Notes: generated by a model not told the origin, from the letters alone. A DNA stretch of 64,000 nucleotides from Primulina eburnea (GCF_022965805.1 NC_133109.1:4565869-4629868); one strand, 5' to 3'. Positions 10,701-22,423 are shown, counted from the stretch's first letter. Translations and numbers: made by a program.

Positions 10701-11874
10701 GCTATTAACAAACCGAGCTCGAGCTATTCAAGAGCTTTGTAATTTCAAAACGATTCGAGCTCGAACCTCGTGATAAAAGCTCGATTCGAGTTATAGTTGT
10801 AAAAGGCGAGCCTCTCGCCTATGGCAAGGACTAGTCCCAGGCGCAATGATTCATTAAGGCAAGCCTAGGCACTCACCTGAACTAGCTTTGGAAGTTGTGA
10901 TTTTTCTTTTTTTACTTTTTCAAGGCAAAAAGCCTAGCAACCCAACGTCGGAATCAGAAGAAGAGAGATCTGAACAGAAGAACGAGTTGAGGGCATCTAC
11001 ATCCAAAACAACTAAAAAAAAGAATGATTTCACATCTTTAGGATGAAGAGGAAGAAAAAATTGATGTTGATCAAGAAAATGATAAAGACCAAGAAGAATA
11101 CAAGTCCGAAAGTTCTGGGGACTCTGATGATACGATGGAAAAAAATGAACTATGATGATTGAAAAAGTTTAATCGTATTACAAATTACTATGATCTTATT
11201 AATCATTTTTTGTTTTGCGTGAAACCGTGACTTAATTATCTCATATATTAATATATTTATTCTAAGATACATACATTTAAATTTTAAATCTAAAAATGTG
11301 AGCCTTGCTTCAGTAAGGTGTGTGATTCGCCTTGCGCCTTCCGCCTCAGGCTCCATGGCCCTTGTGCGCTTTGGTGAGCCTTGAGCTCTTGACAACTATG
11401 ATTCGAGCTCAAGCCTATATACATCTTAAACGAGCCGAAATCGAGCCTAATATTGTTCGGTTCGATTTGGGTCGTTTACATCCCTATCTGAACAGAATTT
11501 TAGTGTGTCAAATTAGAATAACTAAATATTTGACTTGTATTCATGTGCCCACAGTGGGTGACTGAAGGAGTCTGGAGAATTCTCAATGCAGACACATCTG
11601 AATCACATGCATAGAACCACATAAATTTGTACTTCCTAAGTATCAATACATGATTTTATTTCCATTATTTTTATTGCCTTTCCAGATCAAACAAAACATC
11701 GCAATACTGATTTTTTTAGAATAGAAACATCCATAAAGCCAGATAAAAAAAATCACCAATCAACGATCAAAGAAACTCAATTTGCAACCGCTATTTTGGA
11801 ACTATGGTCAAAACATGTACCTGGTCCAATGACCGTATCTTTCGGGAGAATTTCGATAAAAGCAATTTCCCAAT
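7285..11874 (-). CDS. Unidentified gene, 3' exons around a transposon-filled intron
   Basis: A 54-nt minus-strand exon at 11874-11821 follows a strong pyrimidine tract and CAG. It encodes WEIAFIEILPKDTVIGP and ends in phase 1 before GTACAT. The next acceptor, 'tatgcag' at 7519, opens an exon in the matching phase starting DFAWHLPFNYKFYFQFAKL. That frame stops at 7364-7366. A second frame that looks equally coding starts at ATGATG (7452) and runs MMKSAYYHNPMVGNTP to EIYGIKPVSSYQELMGRRPM, with its stop at 7285-7287. The two frames overlap near 7452, so there is alternative splicing, a one-base frameshift or pseudogenisation. I do not recognise the family. Upstream exons were not found between 11875 and 15217. 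The intron of about 4.3 kb carries a LINE fragment inside a hAT-like element. Phase agreement is the main support. Confidence 0.35.
7702..7735. repeat. (TA)n microsatellite
   Basis: An uninterrupted alternating TA tract of about 34 bp. Confidence 0.95.
8177..8192 (+). repeat. Poly-G run of 16
   Basis: Sixteen consecutive G after T5, then TGGTG. Unusual in AT-rich plant intron sequence; its length may be assembly-sensitive. Confidence 0.9.
9509..10305 (+). pseudogene. LINE reverse-transcriptase fragment
   Basis: Encodes the middle of a plant L1-type reverse transcriptase: GLRQGDPLSPFLFNLV, then FADDTLFFAKS (catalytic F-A-D-D), then the thumb region with LSRGGRLILIKAV and CKPKDKGGLGLGD. A one-base frameshift at about 9672 separates the GDPLSP block from FADD. 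Endonuclease, zinc-binding and RNase H parts are missing, so both ends are truncated. A LINE cut at its 3' side is unusual, because retrotransposition normally trims the 5' side; deletion or capture inside the surrounding hAT-like element is likely. Confidence 0.9.
10322..10533 (+). repeat. Two adjacent tandem duplications
   Basis: At 10322-10437 a unit of about 35-55 bp built on 'gagaaagtgacattcaaaagtc' occurs three times, the middle copy shortened. At 10438-10533 a 51-bp unit beginning 'tatatatgaatgaattta' and ending 'tttagaattagtt' occurs twice with one mismatch. Confidence 0.85.
10791..11399. mobile_element. Non-autonomous hAT element nested in another hAT-like element
   Basis: A 609-bp element flanked by the exact 8-bp direct repeat GATTCGAG (10783-10790 and 11400-11407). 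Left end TTATAGTTGTAAAAGGCG and reversed right end ATAGTTGTCAAGAGCTC form imperfect inverted repeats. Subterminal AAGGC/GCCTT motifs are frequent on both sides. There is no coding capacity for a transposase. The target duplication lies in the GAGCTCG-rich sequence of the surrounding element, so this insertion is the younger. Confidence 0.75.
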
Positions 11875-11886
11875 CTGCAAGAAGAG

Positions 11887-14800
11887 CAAACAGAAAAAAT
11901 AAATATGTGTTAAGAGAAAACGATGACATTAATTAATAAAACTAAAGGTGAGACTTCATAAAAACATAACAAGAAAACTTATAGCCAAAACAACCATTTG
12001 ATATCCTTGAATAACACTAGTAATTCGATAAAGTAATCAAAACAGAAAGCAAGAGCCAAGTCGATAATCCTAAACAAAATCATCTAAGTATCCACAACAG
12101 AAACAGACATGGCTGGACGCAATGAAATATTACCCTTGATTCGCCTAGGGAATTCGGAATTCAAACACTAACTTTGGTAATACCTCCAAGAAAATATATT
12201 CCTTCTTGGCCACCTTTCTAATAGATTATAATCCAATCACCGCAGATGATTATGTCGCGAGTCATCCCAAAACAAGCAACAACAATGGAAATGTGTGGAT
12301 TGCTTAACCTGGTATTGTGGCCTGCTTACTTGTCTCCGCTAAAAATGTTAAGAGAAACAACATTACACCACCAAGATTGCTTTGACATAACAATCCTATG
12401 GATAATTAACTCCCGAAATTCATTAGATCACTGCATATACAGACTTCTCCAAAGCCCAAACTCTAATCAATCTGTCCCCCTCCAATGGTGGCTGGAACAA
12501 GCATGTAATAGAAGACCAACTTAAAGGCCACTCGCACCAAATTATAAATTCAACAAGTGATAATAATAAAAATAGGGTTGTAACCTACAATAACTTCATG
12601 CACGGTGTCTTATGGCAGCGTTGAGAACATCATTCTATTCAATCCATATTAATCTCCTTTCTATCGACTATGGGATAGAGTTTTCATTGTCTCAAAGGAT
12701 ACTTCCCAGGAGAGAATTGGTTCTATAATTTCTTTTAAACTGTACAAGCAGAAACCTCTGAATAACCAGATTGGTGAAAATCACACAGATGGTCAGCCAA
12801 TAACATATCTGCCGATAATATAGATGATGAGGCCAATTGATTACATGATGAAATGTTGCATGGGGACATTCTAATTCTGTTCACCTATCCAAACATATCA
12901 CAACTTAGTGGAATAGATATCCCATGTTAACACACCAAACCAGCTCAGATATTTTCTCATATTTCCTAGCTCCAAAAACCTAAGATCACATTCCTGGAGA
13001 ACCACGGCAAAGCCGCTTACTACTCCTTGCCCATCTGTTTTTTTGTGAATCTTGGAATTGAAAATAACAAGAGAGAAAGGGAGCCAGAGCGAAAAGACCA
13101 TATAATTTGGAAAAACGGTAATACTATACCTGCACTCAACTATCAAACTTCTCAATTACATTCAGCATGATGAAAATGTTAAGCATTATATTAAATCAGA
13201 TCAGGACAAATAATTCAAGAAGTCCTTACGCAGTCTTGATTAACAGAAGGCAACTGTATGAACCAGTGACGGGAAGGGGAAGGGGAAGGGAAGGGAAGGG
13301 GAAGGGGAAGGGGTAGGGGAAGCACCTGAGCATAATCATATAGATATAAATTACAAACCAGTCATGACACATTACCTATTTAACAGGAGGATACTTGCCT
13401 ATGTAGTGAAGCCAGCTTCATCATAGAGCAGTCATCACCACTTCTTCTTTCAGTTGTTCCACGATCATGGTGACTTATAGGGCACCTTGTTTACCACAGA
13501 GATAGCAAAAGCTACTCGACTACATAGAAAGAATTCAGGGAAACACAAAAATGGCAACTGAATGGGAACTTCTTGCACATTTGCAAGGTGCTACTATTGC
13601 TAAAGTCTGGACAGGCCGAAAGATGAAACGACGAGTCAAATAAATAAGAACAGATTCGACACTTGCAGCAGTAAGCCTATATAGGCAGTTCCTAAGTGCT
13701 CCTCCAAAGAAAATGAAGTGAACTTTCCAACTTCCAGTGACCAAAATTATGACTAAACCATGAAAATATTTCATTTCCCAGCTTCTCAGATGCCACTAAA
13801 CAAGCTCTCTGGATGAGCCCTATAAAAATTCTGATAGCAGCACCATGTCGATACAACAGTCGCACAGGTAACTCCAGCGCAAGATATTCGACCTAAACTA
13901 GTATTGCACAACCTTCCAGAGATTTCTTTGCAGCATATCGGCGATACAATGAAATAATCATTCCTAAACACAGTTTTTACCGACATATAACAGAAACTCA
14001 TTCTCATTCACAGCAAGTATCTTACCATAACACACCCAAAACAAAATTAAGACACGATCTTGGTGGTCAAAGTTCAGTTGTGGATCGAGATCACAAAGGC
14101 AGCGGCAATTTTCCAGTGGTAACTGGAGTCTTTAATCCATGGCATTAAAAAATATCACAAACCTCAATATTTGCATAAGTTTACTCTATCGTATATGCTG
14201 CTATAAAGATGACATCAGATCTGTCGACATGCATCTCTCTCTTAACAAAGACCAAATCCAAGCTCCTATGCCAATGAAAAGTAGCACACATCACATTCTA
14301 ATTGGTTAGATACAGAAAATATGATCTCCATTAGATCCTCTTGGGGCATTCAAATGAAAATTTTTATTATTATATATTTGGTTTCACGGCAACCTTCTAG
14401 GTGAACTATCTATCCACTACAACTTGAAAAGATACCGCATATCAAATTAACTCTTATGAAGCATCTAAGGACATTCTAATTCAACAAATTTCCACGAGAA
14501 GCCAAACAAGCAACTGACTCCTTATGTCAAGATCACGCCACGGAAGCATCTTTCGTGTAATTCAAAACGGACTAAATATGGAGAAAAGTCATCAATACGA
14601 AAGGAACCTCCACCAACATTACAATGTTTGGCTGTTTCACATAACCAATTCACTACAAAAAGCATAAAGTACATCGTCTGCAGTACATTTTCACCGCCAA
14701 ACCATTTCAATTCCATTCAAGCGACCTCTGGATGGAAAACTCTCCCTCAACCATAAAATCACACCTCTTCTCTCAAAACTGCTCGACTTCAACGAGAAAT

Positions 14801-15217
14801 CCACCCTGCAACTTCATCAATCGTACATCTAATCTAGAAACCAACCGACAAGATGTAGAGATGATTTTTAATTTTTTTTGAAGAGGATGTATATACGATT
14901 TAATGACATAATGATTTGATAAAAAGTAACAGAAACAGCGAAACCACAAATTTAAGGCAAAAACCAGCCAAGGCAGCATGAAAATGCTATTGAGCAGAAT
15001 TATAGTCATAAAGACAGATGATAGCATTAGATAAAAGATAGAAGTGTTAATCTCCTATAAAGGTAAGTAAAGGCATAAATATATATATAATTAGGCTACT
15101 GGTCTTAGTACGCACAAATTCATGAAATCACACTCTCTTTCACTTCACTATTGGGCTTCAGAAAACAAGAGTCTTGATTTGAGCTGCCAAGAGGTTTCCT
15201 TTACATCCATCCATATC
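11887..15217. other. Long stretch without a recognised gene
   Basis: Several minus-strand open frames of 60-85 codons occur (for example 12898-13155, 13535-13774, 13786-14007, 14522-14716), but none has a recognisable domain, and no convincing splice chain links them to the exon at 11821-11874. The tract begins with the 3' side of the FLX-like gene (minus strand) near 15217. It also holds a G-rich minisatellite at 13271-13321. It could contain further exons of the unidentified gene or noncoding RNA. Confidence 0.4.
13271..13321 (+). repeat. GGGAA/GGGGAA minisatellite, G-quadruplex candidate
   Basis: About ten tandem 5-6 bp units of GGGAA or GGGGAA with one GGGGTA. Runs of three or four G separated by two bases fit the G-quadruplex consensus on the plus strand. 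Confidence 0.9.
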
Positions 15218-17480
15218 TCAACGTCGAGTCATCCGCGGTTTTTCAAGGCCACCCCAGGAAGCAGAACCTGATCCATATGGACCAACCTTATGTATAGCAC
15301 CCTGTAACAAAACAGTAAAGGTCAAAAAACAAAATAGCTCCTCACACAAAATGTCTCAAGTGAAAAAGAATGAAAATCTGGTGTATTTGATTATTAAATC
15401 TAAACCTGATGGATCCCATATCCATTGTCGTAAGGAGTAGGAAAGCTAGAACTGGGATTGCCGAATTCCATCATTCCAAACGGTCCACCTTAACAGCCAG
15501 ATAGGCAAAATCAAGATGATGAATATAACAGCATAAGCACGATAATAAGTTAAATTTAACGTCAAACAGACTAATTGAATAAATCGTAGAGGATGGATTG
15601 ATAAAAGGAGAGGACGATTTTCCAGTATACAAAAACTCAAAAAAAAAAGATATATGCTTGCTGGCAAAAGGAATTTAAGCCCTTTCCAAATCAATAACAG
15701 TCATGCTAGAAAATTTCATTAAGCCTGGTTGATGTAATAGAGGTCTGCCACCGCTAAGAACAAACAAAACAATTAGCTGAATAGGGAACAAATGACAAAA
15801 ATTGCAGTCCAAAGGTGGTGGTAGGCAATCATTTACACCGTTCACCTTTTATTATAAGGCTTATATTACACCATAGAACATTCAAAGCTTGCAAACACAC
15901 GACCAAAAGTAACTTTTGGGATAAACCATCTGCATGGTATTGGTATATTTATTGCTGTCCTACTATCATATAAATGAAATTAAGAATAAGGAACATGCAA
16001 GTAAACAATAATCTATTATCCACAAATTCTGGGCCAAATTAAGCAAAAGTAATTAGTACCAAAAGCCACATTAGCAACCCAAATTAAGCAATCCGTCAAA
16101 GTCATGAACCTCCAGCAAATGGAAGACTTTTCAGTATTACTAAGTTGCAGTTTAGAGGTTAACAAGTCCAAATAACTAGAAAATTTTGATCAACAACATG
16201 GTGAAGTTTGCATTTTTAAATTCAGAAAGGAAAATGATAAGCAAAAGCATCAAGTAACATTGGAATATATGTACAAGATAGCAAATGACAAACAAACAGA
16301 AAAGTCTCATTTCTCCTAAAGAAGTCTAAGTATATGACTTATTCCAAAACCATTACAACAATCTACATAGTAAATGAAGAAAATACATGAAAAAAATATA
16401 TGTTAAATTCTGAACCAACAGATACAATACAACTCTGTAACAGAAAATGTACTCACTATCCAGTCATAGAATAAGATAAACTGTGAACTGGAAAGGAGAT
16501 GGGCATTTCTATGTAGCAAATTAGCAATGGACCACAACTAGTATCAAAAAGCATTATCAAATTTCAATATATTCATTTCACATGAGGAAAACAAGAAGAG
16601 AGACTGGAAAGTTTTCACAATTTTCATTTAAAATAAGTGTCATGCGAAGGATGAAAAAGCCTTGCAAAAGCATGACATGAAAAAGTATCCACCTGAACTC
16701 CAAGATCTAGCACCAGAGTTTGCCAGCTCAGAACGAAGCTTTTCAACATCACGTGCCATTGTGACCATGTTTTTTTCCATTGCCTGTCTCTGTTCTCTCA
16801 GCTCAATGTTTGCATTCTTTTCGTAATCAATGGCATTTCTAAACATCAATGGCACTTGATTAAGGTCCGAAAATATCATGAAGACAAAAAAAATTCCTAA
16901 CAAAAAGAGGTGAAAAAACTTTTATAGAAATATGAAAAATTGCGAAACGAAACTTAGCGCGCAACAGTTCCTGATGCAGTCCATCGATCTCAGTCCTCAA
17001 AACAGGAATGTGACGGTTATCACCTTGCAGCTTTGCGAGTTCTTGAGAGAGGGAATGAACCTTCGCAGACAAATCTTGCTTAATGGTGCTCAGTCTCTGA
17101 ACTTCAGCTCGAAGTTGTGCTGCTTCACTTTTTAGAGGCTCGGTTGCACGAAGATCAGCCTTCAGCTTCATACTCCTTTCCGTAAGCTCCCTAGATTGCA
17201 GGTCTTGTTCAGTGTGAATATCAGCAATGGCAAGATTCATGCGGCGGACCTCTTCCTTAGCAGCAGTTAGCTCTCGTTCTAAAGAAATTCGATCCTCAAA
17301 AAGTCTACGGTTTTCACCCAGAAGTCTGCGAAGCTCAACATGTTGAATTTCAAGTTCTTCCTCTAACAGAGCAGGATGAGGAGGAACTGGCCGGGCCAAA
17401 GGTACTCGAACAACAGGTCCTTCTGGGGGATATCCACGCCTGTGATCGAATGATTCACGAGCACGATTTCTTCCTGCCAT
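15218..17480 (-). CDS. FLX-like coiled-coil protein (FLX-like 3 type)
   Basis: Four minus-strand exons, 17480-16954, 16838-16693, 15488-15406 and 15301-15218, join in frame to 279 aa, near the roughly 283 aa of Arabidopsis FLX-LIKE 3. The N-terminus (MAGRNR, then [15 protein letters not shown]) is followed by the family's [21 protein letters not shown] and a continuous heptad coiled coil from about residue 40 to 215, including [12 protein letters not shown] and [20 protein letters not shown]. The C-terminus is Gly/Pro/Tyr-rich and ends PRMTRR. FLX, the family founder, works with FRIGIDA to raise FLC expression in Arabidopsis; roles of FLX-like members are less defined, so a flowering role here is only inference. 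The first donor, GTTTCG, is weak but keeps frame and family spacing. An acceptor CAG lies 11 nt upstream of the ATG, implying a 5'-UTR intron. Confidence 0.9.
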
Positions 17481-17816
17481 CTCAACTTAGACTGCAAAGA
17501 GACATGCATTCGTGAGATTGGAACAAAAAGAAATCATACAGCTAACAAGTTCCAAAGGCAAAGCTAAAACTTAGTTCAGCAACAAGGTAACAACACTACA
17601 AGATCATGCTAAACTCCGCATTAAGTTTACGAGTGTTGGTGCTTCAGTCAAATTATGAGAGGTAAAAACAACTTTTTGAAGGGAGGCAGTCCCCTTGTCA
17701 AAGATCCTTCAGGACCCACGATCATTCAATTAAATAAAATAAAACAACTTGTCACTAGGAATCAATTGATTTAATCAAAACTTTTGTGTATATTAAGATG
17801 CATATGTAGCAAAATG

Positions 17817-17905
17817 GGTAAGGATAGATTAGGAATGAAAAGAGTATGAACTACTTAGGTGTAGGTAAGGATAGATTAGGAATGAAAAGAGTATGAACTA
17901 CTTAG
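17817..17905 (+). repeat. Tandem duplication, 47-bp period
   Basis: 'ggtaaggatagattagg...' through 'gaactacttag' occurs at 17817-17858 and again at 17864-17905 without a mismatch, separated by five bases. The identity suggests a recent event. Confidence 0.9.
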
Positions 17906-17929
17906 TTATAGTCCCCATAGAGAATAAAA

Positions 17930-18075
17930 TTAGGGACACATGTCTAACATAATTTGGTCATATGAAGAGGAGACCAAACAAGGCCCTAATCTGACATCTC
18001 TTAGATTGACAGGTTAATGGAAGGAGTAGATGGAATAATAGGTCCTTGAAAATTTAGATAAATGTCGTTAAGTAG
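17930..18075 (+). pseudogene. Decayed non-LTR retrotransposon tail (RTE-like)
   Basis: Translation in one frame gives FGHMKRRPNKA followed by remnants of the VNGRSR-type linker, interrupted by stops. This resembles the conserved RWFGHVxRRP block near the end of plant non-LTR element ORFs. It is short and degenerate; the similarity is recognised by eye only. Confidence 0.4.
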
Positions 18076-18355
18076 GGTATCTTGGTTTAAGAGATGTCAC
18101 GTGAGAAAATTTAAAAAAACTAATATCTATGATGAACGGTAAGGCAAAATCATATCGTTTTGTTTCAACCACATCGCACATTGCAACAAAGCAACGAGCA
18201 GATCCATAATTTCAAATAATTACATTTCCGCATCTTCTAGGAGAAAGTATCGACCTCAACAGTTTGACTCACTATCTGACTAAACTCAATCAAAGCACAA
18301 GGTTGATACTCATGGGTATGTTTGGAAGTTACAGTGTTTTTCAGTTTCTTGTCTG

Positions 18356-19052
18356 CAAGGTTGTAAATGGCGGGAGGCGGCGGCGGGGCGGTCGGTGACC
18401 GCCTACCGCCTCGGCCGCCTAGGCGGTGCCCAGGCGGTGCCTAGGCGGTTGAATTTTTTTAAGTGTTTTTTTATAGGTAATCATGCAATATAATCATTTA
18501 CATGTAAATGTGCAACTAAATAATGTTTAAACACAAAATATAATATCATTTAGATAATGTGCAATTAATAAAGATTCATCATCATATTAATTATCCAAAA
18601 AACTAAGTTTCAATCATCATATTCATCATCATATTAATTAATAAAGATCATTTACCAAAAAACTAAGTTTCAATCAATTATCCATCATTAGAACAAATAG
18701 TAGACTAAATATAACTAATCTTCCAAATCATCTACATATGCACCATCTACTACATCCATGATCCTCTCATCATCGGACTCAAAATCAACATTTTCTTCAT
18801 TCTCCTCCTCCGATGTATGTAAATCTTCGTTAAGTTGACTACAACTTAAAATTTTGACTGAATGCCTCGCCGCCGCCTCGCCCGCCTCGCCCCCGCCTCG
18901 CCCCGCCTGCTCGCCGCCTCGACCCGCCTACCCACCGCCGTACCGCTTAAACCGCCTCAAACAACCGCCTCATGCATAGGCGGTGCGGTCGAGGACCGCC
19001 TACCGCCTAGGCACCGCCTAGGCGGCCGCCTCGACCGCCATTTAGAACACTG
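18356..19052. mobile_element. Non-autonomous hAT MITE with GGCGG/CCGCC foldback ends
   Basis: A 697-bp element flanked by the perfect 8-bp direct repeat CTTGTCTG (18348-18355 and 19053-19060). The ends are CAAGGTTGTAAATGGCGG and, reversed, CAGTGTTCTAAATGGCGG. About 80-180 bp at each end is packed with CCGCCTAGGCGG-type palindromes, while the middle is AT-rich with ATCATCATATTAATTA repeats. No transposase. It sits in the presumed 5'-UTR intron of the FLX-like gene. Confidence 0.85.
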
Positions 19053-19060
19053 CTTGTCTG

Positions 19061-21487
19061 TGCTCGAGGAACTACGTTTCTTGTTTTCAAGAAACAACTA
19101 AATAGGTGTCTCTTAGGAAGTAAAAAGTTTTTCACTCAAAGATAGAAACAATTTACATTCTGGAGTACTCCCACACACTTTTCGATGTCAAAACACTAAA
19201 CAGGTAATAGACCAACGGGAGATCACTTTTATGTGTATATGATTATATTACTTAACATTCTAATAAATAAATCAAAAGTAACACCCATAAAACATTTTCT
19301 AGGTAATGCAATAACATAAAGAAAAACAATTTATGTACATTAAATAACAAAAACAAAAATGACTAAAAAAAAGTTATCCAGTAGGATACACAACATAGTT
19401 ATTACCATTTAATTAAAATAACATTCAAAATGTTTGTGATATTACAACTACAAATTATATTGAAATAATTCTTAACTTTACCATAATGATTTCTAAGTAT
19501 AGACTATATTTATTCACTTGTTTCAAATTTATGTCTAAATTGCTTTTGTTTTGTAACGTTCACAATATTCTATTAATTATAAACTTAGTAATGTATGAGT
19601 GAGCTTAAAAAAAATTTATTTTGTTTACAATGAAGATGAAAAAACGTTAATTATATCATTGAAACAAACGAAAAACACCAACAGAACACAAACAAAAACA
19701 GTTGACTATTTAAGGTTATTCTAATACATACTGTGAATCCAGAAACAGGTAACATAACTGATATTAAACCTAGAAATTAACATCAGTTTGCCTGAACAAA
19801 TTGTAAGCATGATGGTAAAGGCGGCTAATACGTGTTATGCAATTAAATATATGATTGTCTTTACACATTGTAAGCACATGACAGTGAGGACAGCTGTTCA
19901 AAAAAATTCATGCAACGTGTCACACTCTAAGCAAGTTGAAACACCCAATCATGAAGAATCTGCACAATGCAGAACGGTGGTAAATACACATGGTTTTTAT
20001 TTTTAAAGAGAACGATCAACCTCAACCTCAAGTATAATGTGCAGCGCGCTGGGAACGTTGACTATCTCATAGAGAGTCAGTGGTGATAACTGCGATTTGT
20101 TTAGAGACAAATGCCAAGACAAAGCACACGATCAGTATATAAGACAGCATTCGTCTTCGGAACAGAATTTATTAGACCTACATTGATTCAAACAGAGAAC
20201 CAAACCAACCATTTATAGCTTTCCCAATTTATTATATTTGGTATTCAAGGACCGGAGGATGGATTGGTTTTCATGTAAGTACAATACACATGGACCAAAT
20301 GACAATATTATGCCATAAATATCAGTATTACTTGCACTGCTAACAATTTAACCGTAAAAAAATTGGTTCGCAAATTTCTCCAAATAGATCCAACAAATGA
20401 CATTTTTGTTCAAACTTCAGCCTAATAGAACACGTATTAAAACAAAAATGAAGCGATTCCGAGGAACATATAAAAAACACGTAAATTCATCGACGCACAA
20501 TTGACAACTCTAATTTTCAAAGTTAACGCGACCCATTCTAAGCTGTTTTACCTCAATTTAAGAAAAAAAACAACTAACTCCAATTTAAAGTATAAAAAAC
20601 GAGTCCATGCACTTCTTTCCAATTTTGTTATCTTCGATAAAGTGAGAGCCAATTAATAACCACCCCTTTTGGAATATCACTTGTGAGGTATTGAATGTTA
20701 CGAAAACAAACATAGAAGCGGCAAACATCACAACAACACTGAGAATCATAAATAGTAACAAACTCCGACAAAGTTCTAATATCAACACCACAAATACAAA
20801 ATGGAATGAGATCCCAATCAAATTATTAGTGCTCCGTCTACCACTAAAAACACAGTACAGTATATCCTAGATGGGGTAGCCAATAACAGCTGACAAAAAA
20901 AAGTAACAACATTAAGTTTACATTGAAAACAGAATGCAGAATCAACAACCTAAAATCCAAACAAACACATAAAAACCCATGCACATAAAAAGCCATGCAA
21001 TATGTGGAAGTATCAACAGTCAAATACATACCCGTGATAAAAATAATGTCACTTTCATTAGTTACGAAACCATAGATCAATCACCAACACAAAACCCAGT
21101 TAAATTATCAGGAGAACAATAATCAATCCGAGTAAGTTTGCATGTTTGATCAAAACAAAAAAAACAAATAAATAATGCATATAGAGCATAAACCATAACC
21201 TAAGAAAACCAAAATCACCAGATACTAAATCTAAGAATAATAACAACAAATGGACATAAAGATGTTCAGAGTACATGCTATTAATGATCTCATTCAACAA
21301 TTCCCCCAAATTTAGAGCCTCGGACATATGATTCGCCTACAAAATAAGTATTTTAGGGAAAAACAAGAACAAAAGAGTCGAACAATCATCTAGGTCTTTA
21401 CATAACCATTGAACCTAACATCACCCACGAACCTCCTCCAAATAATTGAAAATCAAGCGAAAAATACGATTGGATTGAATTTCACAC
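19061..21487. other. Rest of the presumed FLX-like leader intron
   Basis: AT-rich sequence with no recognised coding exon or element boundary. Confidence 0.4.
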
Positions 21488-21565
21488 CTTCACGTGAGAA
21501 GCAGTAACTCTCTCTTGGTGGAGAGGAAAATAATTTGAGGGTTATTTATCTAGGGTTTGAAGACA
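21488..21565 (-). promoter_or_regulatory. Presumed first leader exon / transcription start region, FLX-like gene
   Basis: Read on the minus strand it contains AAACCCTAG (a telo-box-like motif common near plant transcription starts), then a pyrimidine- and GA-rich leader, then CACGTG (G-box) just before the AAG|GTGTGA donor at 21487. Its position upstream of the FLX-like coding exon makes a non-coding first exon plausible. Confidence 0.35.
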
Positions 21566-22423
21566 AAAATTAATGCTTTGGACAAACGTTCTACTCTGCC
21601 TCAGAAACGACACCGTCTTCTGTGGAAAGTTGGAGTAAATACGATTACAAGTAGGATTAGGGGACATATGGGCCAACGAGCAAGGCTACAGATTTGGGCC
21701 GACCCAATTTGTAATTTTTTTTTGTTATGCTTTTATTTTAATTTTAAAAATTTAACGATTATATTATAGATGAAGTGTTGCAAATAATTATTGAAATAAA
21801 ATGATTTGAGATTTAAAAAAAATCATTTTATCATATTATCAATTATTCGAACTCTGTGAATGTATTCTATAAATATTCTGTCTATGATGCTCTCAAAGAA
21901 GTAAAATATTTAGATTGATATTAATGCTCTCGAATTGACACAAATTTTAATATTTGTTGTTTTATATTAATGCTCAGAAATAGCAGAATATTGGGATTTA
22001 ATATTGATGTTCTTGAAATATTTATGTTGATAATATTGACAAATCTACTATTAAAATATAAAAATTTGAGATTTATCAATATATAATAAAAATCTTGAGC
22101 TTCCAAAATTTGTCAAAATTCTTGAAAAAAATTTATCGGTCTTTCAACAAATATTTATCTAAGATATAAATTTGTCAATATTCAAGAAGAACATTGACTG
22201 AATGCAACTTAAAAATATATTTGCTTTTATGTACATTTACAGTCGTGTATCATTTTCGTAATTAGTATTGAATACACTTATTTGTTTTATATCGTAACCT
22301 TCAGAGATTGTTGATATAGAATCAAATATTTGTCAATATTCTTGAAAAATATTGATCTAAGATCACATCGATCAATCGATATCTATGAAGAATATTGATA
22401 TAAAATCTAACATTATTATATAT
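21566..22423. other. AT-rich spacer with diffuse repeats
   Basis: No gene seen. The phrase 'tttgtcaatattc(tt/aag)aa' recurs near 22110, 22168 and 22332 with neighbouring 'tgatctaagat', suggesting an old diverged tandem array of about 60-170 bp period. Confidence 0.4.

Larger units (their letters stand above)
8641..11486. mobile_element. hAT-like element with GAGCTCG-rich ends and nested insertions
   Basis: The left end reads TAGTAATGTAAACGAACC and the right end, reversed, TAGGGATGTAAACGACCC, giving imperfect inverted termini. The subterminal 300-350 bp on each side (8660-8960; 10560-10790 plus 11400-11470) are saturated with GAGCTCG/CGAGCTC motifs, a typical hAT-like subterminal pattern. No clear 8-bp target duplication is visible, so the ends are diverged or belong to two copies. 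Inside lie a LINE RT fragment, a tandem duplication and a second hAT-like element. No transposase was found. Confidence 0.55.
17492..21487 (-). other. Probable 5'-UTR intron of the FLX-like gene
   Basis: The acceptor 'ctctttgcag' abuts the 11-nt leader before the ATG. A matching donor AAG|GTGTGA at 21487 follows a leader-like sequence. The inferred intron is 3996 bp and holds a LINE-tail-like remnant, a tandem duplication and a hAT MITE. cDNA evidence is not available, so the exact first exon is inference. Confidence 0.4.

Noticed and set aside
12246..12524. 92-codon plus-strand ORF
   Set aside because: No recognisable similarity; sits in AT-rich noncoding-like sequence with no promoter or splice support.
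13535..14007. Two adjacent minus-strand ORFs of 73-79 codons
   Set aside because: Cys- and Phe-rich but without domain or splice chain; probably chance.
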